Of a stretch of 64,000 nt of DNA, positions 1-64,000 are shown piece by piece. The DNA lies in contig CM046301.1 in assembly GCA_025267735.1 (NCBI GenBank), positions 14,134,190 to 14,198,189 on the forward strand, read 5' to 3'. This stretch comes from Mactra quadrangularis. Its lineage: Eukaryota; Mollusca; Bivalvia; Venerida; Mactridae. The notes under the pieces are model-generated. The model did no database searches. It worked only from the letters and a program-made list of their open reading frames with translations, and had not been told where the DNA came from. The position numbers and the translations under genes were made by a program. Position 1 is the first letter of the stretch. Each line of letters begins with the position of its first letter.

Positions 1-99
1 CAGCAATATCAAGACCAGCATCTCTAATAATAACAAATACACCCTAGGCATTGCTTTATCTACAACGCAGCTATGACAACTATAGAAGTTAGAACCTAC

Positions 100-57383
<57,284 letters not shown>

Positions 57384-57600
57384 GTTTATGGCTAAAAATC
57401 ACAACTTAATCCGTTTTAAATGGTCCAAAATATCGAATATTTTGTTCAGAAGAGGGGTAATCCTAACCACCCCGACAGAGGCGACGTTATCACGTGACCA
57501 CACAACCGGAAGAAATCGGCGCCTTTCGTCATTGGCTATGTGTCAAAGGTCACGATTGTTCACTGTGTAGTAACTACTACGCGCGTTCACGGTATGAACG
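57384..57600 (-). promoter_or_regulatory. putative TATA-less promoter / 5'UTR of alpha-actinin
   Basis: Immediately upstream of the start codon the base composition changes: CpG-rich and GC-richer than anything else nearby. Visible motifs are a CCAAT box on the minus strand (ATTGG at 57531-57535), GGCGCC at 57518-57523, an ETS/GABP-type CCGGAAG at 57506-57512, and a palindromic E-box CACGTG at 57491-57496. No TATA box is seen. The start codon has an A at -3 and G at +4 (AAACATGG), a good Kozak context. The transcription start and any upstream noncoding exon cannot be placed from sequence alone. Confidence 0.55.
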
Positions 57601-58187
57601 AGCGTTAGTCGTTTGATTATACTGCATTGTATTACAGTATGTTATATACTGTCGATTTCTTGATTATTTGGCACCGATGTAGCAATGATGATTGTATGAT
57701 AACCATGGATTTGGGAGAATCTATTACTGATTGCATCTAATAAATTGTTCCCACTTGGTAAAACTGGAACATAATACTGATAAGTCATCGAATTTGCGAG
57801 CAATAATTGTTCCCTCATGGGAGTACATATATAATGGAAATTAAGGGTTTCAATGGGTCTGGCCCCTTTATTGTTTAATAAGGTCTATAACTTTGAGCAC
57901 TTTTAGAAAGTAGAAAGTATGCTTTAATTATAACTTGGAAAGGGTCATCTGGTAACATCACAAACTCCCTCTCAGTGTAATCCCTAATCTCCATAGCCAT
58001 GGGATCCAAACTGCGTGGTCCTACAAGTATTTTATGAGGTTTTTTTTGGAGGAGAGCTGTAATCAATTCTCATGTTGATGGCCTTTGGTACCTTAAATCC
58101 TTAAAGATGCATTGACGTAGTATGTCCCTTAAATAACATGACAAGTTGTTGTATTTTACGTAAAGGATCCTGTAAGTGTTTGATAAA

Positions 58188-58230
58188 TCAAGGACCCTTT
58201 ATAAACATTAATGTATATAGGGTCCTTGGA
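58188..58230. repeat. 43-bp near-perfect palindrome
   Basis: TCAAGGACCCTTTATAAACA and TTAATGTATATAGGGTCCTTGGA read as reverse complements around a central ATTAAT with no loop. About 0.8 kb upstream of the start codon. Confidence 0.7.
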
Positions 58231-58311
58231 CAAATAAGCGATGACAAATGCATATGTCACTTGTAGGCCCCTATGTATCTCTTTCAAGCAAATGTATCAA
58301 TGTTGTATTGA

Positions 58312-58453
58312 TAACTTTTTCTCGACTATCAGTGGCGCATACATTAACCCCGCTCATTTAAATACTCACTATAGCAATTCTGTAATCACTAAACATAATA
58401 TATATCTAGTATTCAAATCAGCAGGGTTAATGTATGTGTTACATACAGTTGTA
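58312..58453. mobile_element. MITE family 3, copy 3 (best preserved)
   Basis: Left CATACATTAACCCCGCTCAT plus TTAAATACTCAC; right AGTATTCAAATCAGCAGGGT plus TAATGTATG, a close inverted copy. Confidence 0.7.
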
Positions 58454-60111
58454 TAAACGTTACCAACAAACATGTTTTCATTGAATGATTCGTAAAATTA
58501 AAATTGCCTTCCAATAATTAAAACGTAATTACAAATCTAATGTACATACTTCCTAATAAATTAAATGTACACTAAAAATTAAGGATTAACTCATAACTTA
58601 AATATTTCGCTATTGTTTATTTACATTATTGAATGATAAAGAAATTGTCAACCAAGTTAAATGACGTACATTTTACATGCCTACATCATGTACACATGCA
58701 GACATGTAAATAATCGTAAATTTTATCTTAAGTTCAGAAATTCAGTTGATTAAGTTGATATTACGTCAACCAAAACCGACATAGTCCCACCTATGAAGGA
58801 TAGTATTCATACCTTATTGTTGAAATGCTGTTCAAAGGTATGAGTAATCCGTGCAGAGGCAGTACATGTGATCGTGAAAACGTCGTAAACCATATATGGA
58901 CAATGTTCGATTTTATTAAACATTAAAAGATTTATTTTAATAATGGAAAGTCAAAGTGAATTCAAGTGACAGATAATTGTGAGGAAAACTTGTCATTTGC
59001 AGTTTGAGATGTATGCAATATTTACCCACGCTTAATAAAATGAGTTTCGCAAATTATTTTTGAGTATACAATGGCATAAAAAATGTAAAAAAGAAAAAAA
59101 TATGTGTAAGACAGTTTGAAAAAAGAATCGTACAACCATTTTTAGGAATGAGTATTTTTTTAGTATCAATATTCATGTACATGTATATGTATATAAAAAT
59201 ATGGTACAGACGAATTTCAGAAAATAAGTCTTGACGAGTTGTCTCCCTTATAACTATATATCTCGTATTAGCCATGAAATAACTTCTCAAAATCGTCAGT
59301 AGTAAAGATCTCGTACGCAATGGAAAACATTGGACAAAGAAATCAAAATATACTCTTTCGAACAGCAGTAGAGGTTCTTTAATTAGGAATGTGACAATGT
59401 ATGAGAGATTTCTTATCCAAAACACTGTGTTAAAGTAGGACTTATCAACGACAATTGTAATTTATATGACTGTTTCTAGATAATAAGATATTCAAAACAC
59501 CTATGTTGCTTTACACATGGAATGAAGTTATAACCAGTCATATGGGAAATTCTACTTGAATATTTATTTATGTAAATCCTGTGGTAATTAAGTCAGAATA
59601 CCTTACATGTATAGTATTGTATATTTGTTGGTCTAAATTGCTATCATATTTCATAGACTTATATATACAAATGTATTAGAACCATGATCTCTTGTTCATT
59701 CTAGCGAAACTGATGCAATGTGATGTTCGCACTCTCAGAGTTTCTAATGACTTAATGATATTTTACCCCATAAATTGAGAAATAAAGTTATAACCGTGAA
59801 TAAATGCAGTCTATGAAAAGCATGGCGTTTTTAAATTAAAGGGAGAAAACTGTGTTTTAAGATCAACACATAATTATATTGATCAGCGTGAGAATTAGTT
59901 TCATTGATGTGCGTAACTATAGAATATAGTAAGCTAACTTTCTATAAAAAAGATATGATTAAACTGAATGTGTAAAAGCTCATTTTCAACTAGTCAACTT
60001 TAAGATGGTCAAGTGTCCCGAAGGGGTTGCTATTTTGAGCCTAATCCAATCTGGGTATATCTTTCCACAAAAATATGACAATAATGTTGCTTTTCTTCTG
60101 TTCATAAAGTA

Positions 60112-60236
60112 TATGGAGAAATTGTTCTTGAGTTCTGGTCATTGACAAAGGTCCAGGAGCTAGGCAAGCTAAGCTAGCTGCTGTTAAATGATCACAACAT
60201 GTGTTAACAAGACATTAAACCCAATAAAATAACTCT
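60112..60236 (+). mobile_element. SINE family C, 3' fragment
   Basis: TATGGAGAAATTGTTCTTGA, GACAAAGGTCCAGGAGCTAG and ATTAAACCCAATAAAA match the body and tail of SINE C at 29450. Confidence 0.65.
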
Positions 60237-60361
60237 TTAATATGTATTTCTGTATTCTTAGGGTTGTATATTGATATAGTCACTTGATCACTTGAATTGA
60301 CTTAAGAATTAAGCCATCACCCCTTTAGTGAGCAGCTGTGCCAGAAAAACTTGGGAGCCGG

Positions 60362-60531
60362 ACAACTGGTACCATGAACAACTGGTACCATGCCATTTTT
60401 GACAGAGGTGAGCAACTGAGATGGTACCAGTTGTCCACCCTGTCAAATTGGCATGGGACCAGTTGTCCAGTCTTGCAAAACTACATGGGACCAGTTATCC
60501 ACCCCTGTCAAAAATGGCATGGTACCAGTTG
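60362..60531. repeat. inverted repeat with 32-bp arms and repeated ACTGGTACCATG modules
   Basis: 60379-60410 and 60500-60531 are reverse complements with one mismatch (cores CAACTGGTACCATGCCATTT and GGCATGGTACCAGTTG). Between and beside them the module ACCAGTTgTCCAC / ACTGGTACCATG occurs several more times in both orientations, so the whole 170 bp can fold in more than one way. Confidence 0.75.
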
Positions 60532-60817
60532 ACCTACATTTGTAAAACTTAAATGGCCAAAGAAGTAAGATTCAATGGCCAGATTTTCAAGACAATATTT
60601 TTGTTGAATTTACCAGTACTCAGCATGGTATATCCATAGTCTTTAATGAGCTTTATACAAATTACTCCTCAATTGAAATTCAGTTTTCATCAGTTTTCAT
60701 TCCCTCTGTGACAAGCTTCGCAATATTTATCAGGTTAAAGTAGATGATTAGACCTCTGTCCTGAAAGGCTGTGTGTCGCAATCCAGCCAGAATGTGTATA
60801 AAAAAGTCTAAGTGCGA

Positions 60818-61045
60818 TTAAAAGTCTGCTTCAAAGTTCATGTTCAGCAAACATAACATTTATGTATCATAACCCTGGTGCAGAAAAAAATCACCTTCAG
60901 GCAGGTAATCCCACACAGTACCCATTTACACCTAAGTGGAGTGGAACAAATGTAGGTAAATTTCTTGCTTAAGAAAATTAGCACTGCCCCTAGACGGGTA
61001 CGAACCCAGGACCTCTTGATCCCCGAGTGCATCTTACCACAGCTT
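60818..61045 (-). mobile_element. tRNA-headed SINE family A, copy 3 (minus strand)
   Basis: Body AATTTTCTTAAGCAAGAAAT, TTGTTCCACTCCACTTAGGT, GTGTAAATGGGTACTGTGTG and B box GGGTTCGTACCC match copies at 10472 and 11750. The head end is damaged. Confidence 0.7.
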
Positions 61046-61329
61046 ATTGATATCAAGGTAACACTGTTTGTTTTCATAGTGGAGCGATATAAAATTATAA
61101 TACTAAAGTATAAACAACACAACTAGAAAACTTGTTTTTGGAATATCTTTATTCCTTCACTAATGCGACATTACTTTATATCGACTAAGAAAAACTGACA
61201 ACAAATTGAGTATACAATTATAAAATACAAAATCTGAGTAAAAACAAATAAATGACTAACAATGAAATCATAATGATAATGACTGAAGTAAGTTAGATGT
61301 GAATAGAAATCATGAAGATAAAATAGGGG

Positions 61330-61572
61330 ACAAAATGGGTTTGAAAAGGGAATGAATTGGAAAAGGGCATTGCAAAACTGAATGAATTGGAAAAGGGGTT
61401 TGCAAATGAGGATGAGTTGGAAAAGGGGTTTGCAGATGAGATTTGATTGGAAAGAGGTTTGCAAATGGTTATGGATTGGAAAAAGGAATTGCAGAAGAGA
61501 ATGAAATGGAAAAGGGGTTTGCAAATGGGAATTGACTGGAAAAGGGGTTTGAAATTGTGAATAAATGGCAAG
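61330..61572. repeat. 30-bp minisatellite, about 8 units
   Basis: Unit TTTGCAAATGAGGATGAGTT plus GGAAAAGGGG, purine-rich on the plus strand, with variable middle positions. As 30 is a multiple of three, overlapping minus-strand ORFs with an A-N-P-F-S-N-S repeat appear; there is no other sign that they are coding. Confidence 0.85.
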
Positions 61573-62292
61573 TGAAGTATTATCTAAGCTAATAATAATA
61601 ATAGAATTTCAATGAATTTTCAACATGATACAATTCAGAATGAAAACAAATTTAATATTGATTGAAATAATCAACTACACTGAATCATTTATATAAATGA
61701 ACAAATATTCCTCATATATTACACATTAGATTAAAATTGAATATTGCAGTAACAAAATAAATAATAATTATCAATTGAATTGATTTTACCCAGATTTACA
61801 ATAATTAATATGGGTTTATACCTGCTGTACAGCCAACCATGTACTGATACAATGAAAAGTATGTGATATGATTTTGTCCAATAATGCATACACAACATCA
61901 TCTGTACCACATCAATGTGGGTGGAAAACACAATATTTTGTGTTACGGATAGCATCTTTTATCCACAAAAAAATGAAAACAAATTGAATAATTTTGATCA
62001 AATAATTAAATAAATGCATTATGTATTTTAAAACACCCTTTTTGAATTTTTCAGACTGACTATTTCATAAAATGAAAGCACAAATAATCAATACATGCAT
62101 TATGAAACATTTCTTGATTCTTCACTGACATAGTTTGAAAACAGAAATAAATGTGTGAAGTTTAAAAATTGCACATGCCAAAAAATAAATGATGAAAGAA
62201 TGATATAAAAAGCATATGAAGATAGAATAATGAGTGGTACAGCTTGTTCAGATTGACCTGAGACAGATACTTTCACCCTTCAGTTTAATTAA

Positions 62293-62574
62293 TTTTTACT
62301 GGGTTTAATACCGTGTCAACACAATTTAGGTCATTTTACGGCATCCAGCGCACCTAACCTAGCTTTCCTGAACCCTTGTCTTTAACCAGTACTCACCTAC
62401 CCTTCCACAAGGCCAGAAACTTCTCCATATATCTTATTAATGCAGGAAAATTGACATTATTGTCAAATCTTTATGATAGGGTATAACCTCCCACGGTGGG
62501 ATTCAATCCCCTACCCCCTTTGGGACAAGAAATTCCAAATCCCAGCACGCTACCAACTGCCCTATCGACCCGGG
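62293..62574 (-). mobile_element. tRNA-headed SINE family C, full copy (minus strand)
   Basis: Minus strand from 62574: CCGGGTCGATAGGGCAGTTG (A-box region), CTTGTCCCAAAGGGGGTAGG, B box GGATTGAATCCC, body ATATGGAGAAGTTTCTGGCC, GTGAGTACTGGTTAAAGACA, GGAAAGCTAGGTTAGGTGCG and tail TATTAAACCCAGTAAAAA. Full-length relative of 29450-29702. Confidence 0.8.
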
Positions 62575-63133
62575 TTACACCCTTCAGTAACTACACCATT
62601 GTTTTACTGACTTTAACGTATGCAAATGATATTTACATTATTATGTTGTTGTTTTAGGGTGCATCGATAGTTTAAGTCATTTAGTGACCATATAGTAATG
62701 ATACTGAAATTGTAATTTTTGTCTCAGGTCAATTTTTACCAGCTATACACACAATGTATCATATAAAATGAATCATACAAAATTTCATGCTTAATTATTT
62801 TTAAATCTTGTACTTCAAGAAGAACACTGAATTAATTGAAACAATATTTTTAAAAAATGCATGCTTGGTACTAAGTACAACTAAAAAATACAACAAATTT
62901 AATAACATGTCTAGTGGCCAGTAAGGGTCCAGACCCCAACCCCACCCAAGGATTGTTTTAATAATACAATGGATAAAAATTTAAAAAGCAGAACTTACAA
63001 GAAATTTTATGCAAGGAAATCAAAGACCATAAAATATGCTACAATAAAATTCAAAACATAATAAATATCAAAGAACAACTTTATCAGAATTATTCTTTTG
63101 TTCCAATCCTATTCATTTTCAATTATACAAGTA

Positions 63134-63513
63134 TACAGTACCCACCAAAAGTTTGGAGACAAAAGAAATTTACTACAATTCTCAAATTTTGATGGCTATT
63201 TTTGTAGAATCATCATTTTTAACATATTGAAGGGTGGTTTGTGATAAAAATGAAAACAAATTTCATTAATGCAGCACATTTATGGTATTTAGTATCTGAC
63301 ATCCAAAAGCCAACAAAACCATGTGTATTGTAATTATTTTCTATAATATACTTTTTATGCTATTTTTGTAGTCTCAGTTATAAGTATAATGATAAGCAAA
63401 AATCATGCAAAACTAAAAAGCATTTCAAAATAAACAGTTATCAAAGTCAAAATTAAAGCTATTCAGCAGGCATACAAGATGAAAATGTCTCCAAAATTTT
63501 GGTGGGTACTGTA
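63134..63513. mobile_element. mariner-type MITE (380 bp)
   Basis: Ends TACAGTACCCACCAAAAGTT and, read backwards from the right, TACAGTACCCACCAAAATTT; both continue TGGAGACA. TA at both edges. Non-coding interior. Different terminus from the element at 4261, so a separate family. Confidence 0.85.
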
Positions 63514-64000
63514 ATTGAATTAATATGTAGGTTCTGATAAATTAATATGTCTAAACTAAACTATATTTCATATATTATCTAACTGGTTCTACTAATCAAA
63601 TTACAGGGAGAGTTTCTCAAAGAATGTCATTAAATACATAACATTAATAATATATTAATTTAGCATTAATAAAAAAAATTAACCAAATTTTGTAAATTTC
63701 TATTGAGCCATACATCAACTAATGAAAATACAATAAAATCAATAGATTGTTTTAACATCTAGACAGTTCCTTGGTTAGAACTTTCCATGACCTTACCTAT
63801 AGGCAAATTTAACAAAGGTTTACAGTTACACTTACATTTTGTCACACAAACAAGGTTTAACAATAGAGGTCATGGAAATGTTTGTGGTCAAATGTTTTGT
63901 AAAGCACATTGAATAGTCAGATAGGGATCAGTCAATTCTAAGGTTTACTACTAAAAGTTAATTTTCATGGAAACCCAAAAACGTTGATTCTTTTAAAAAG

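Larger units (their letters stand above)
57600..60100. other. upstream flank of alpha-actinin
   Basis: AT-rich, with a MITE family 3 copy and a palindrome. No exon or divergent gene recognised; the longest open frame (59054-59425, minus strand) has no recognisable motif. Confidence 0.6.

Noticed and set aside
59054..59425. 123-codon minus-strand ORF upstream of actinin
   Set aside because: AT-rich, no recognisable domain, no splice or promoter context; likely chance.
61171..61571. Minus-strand ORFs of 117 and 92 codons with Phe/Ser/Pro-rich repeats
   Set aside because: Explained by the 30-bp minisatellite in codon phase; no domain or flanking gene structure.

Overview
The window is AT-rich animal nuclear DNA, and almost all of it belongs to one split gene on the minus strand: alpha-actinin, the Ca2+/EF-hand actin cross-linker. 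Sixteen coding exon positions (18 exons, because two positions have alternative copies) run from the start codon at 57383 down to 100. They encode about the first 596 residues: acidic N-terminus, CH1, CH2, neck, spectrin repeats 1 and 2, and the start of repeat 3. The rest of the rod and the EF-hands lie beyond base 1. The many tRNA-headed SINEs, the MITEs, and motifs such as GGGAGGTAATTC and GGGACATAACTCT suggest a lophotrochozoan, probably a bivalve mollusc. That assignment is inference; no database search was possible.

Layout, in transcript order (right to left). 57600-64000 is upstream flank with SINEs, a 30-bp minisatellite and a mariner-type MITE. 57384-57600 is a GC-richer, TATA-less promoter/5'UTR with CCAAT, ETS and CACGTG motifs. 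Exon 1 is at 57282-57383. After a 10.8-kb intron comes exon 2 (46211-46445), then a 6.2-kb intron and exon 3 (39899-39985). A 20.6-kb intron follows, holding a LINE fragment, SINEs, MITEs and a 2.5-kb array of 21-bp repeats, and ends at exon 4 (19157-19245). Then come the CH2 exon pair 5a/5b (14536-14614, 13127-13205) and exons 6-9. The spectrin exon pair 10a/10b (6138-6214, 5994-6070) and exons 11-16 end at base 100.

Three observations stand out. First, there are two separate cassettes of what look like mutually exclusive exons. Each pair matches exactly in length (79/79 and 77/77 nt) and phase; including both members, or neither, would shift the frame. The 10a/10b pair is separated by only 67 nt, with a (GT) run at the 10a donor. 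Together they could give four actinin isoforms differing in the actin-binding domain and at the SR1-SR2 linker. Second, exon 4 carries one extra A in an A6 run; as written this gives a stop codon inside the exon, so it is an assembly error or a null allele. Third, the 21-bp minisatellite contains a nested 336-bp (16-unit) higher-order repeat. It keeps four of six frames open by arithmetic, so its long ORFs are not evidence of a protein.

The other ORFs in the window look like chance, except those that overlap actinin exons or the LINE reverse-transcriptase fragment.
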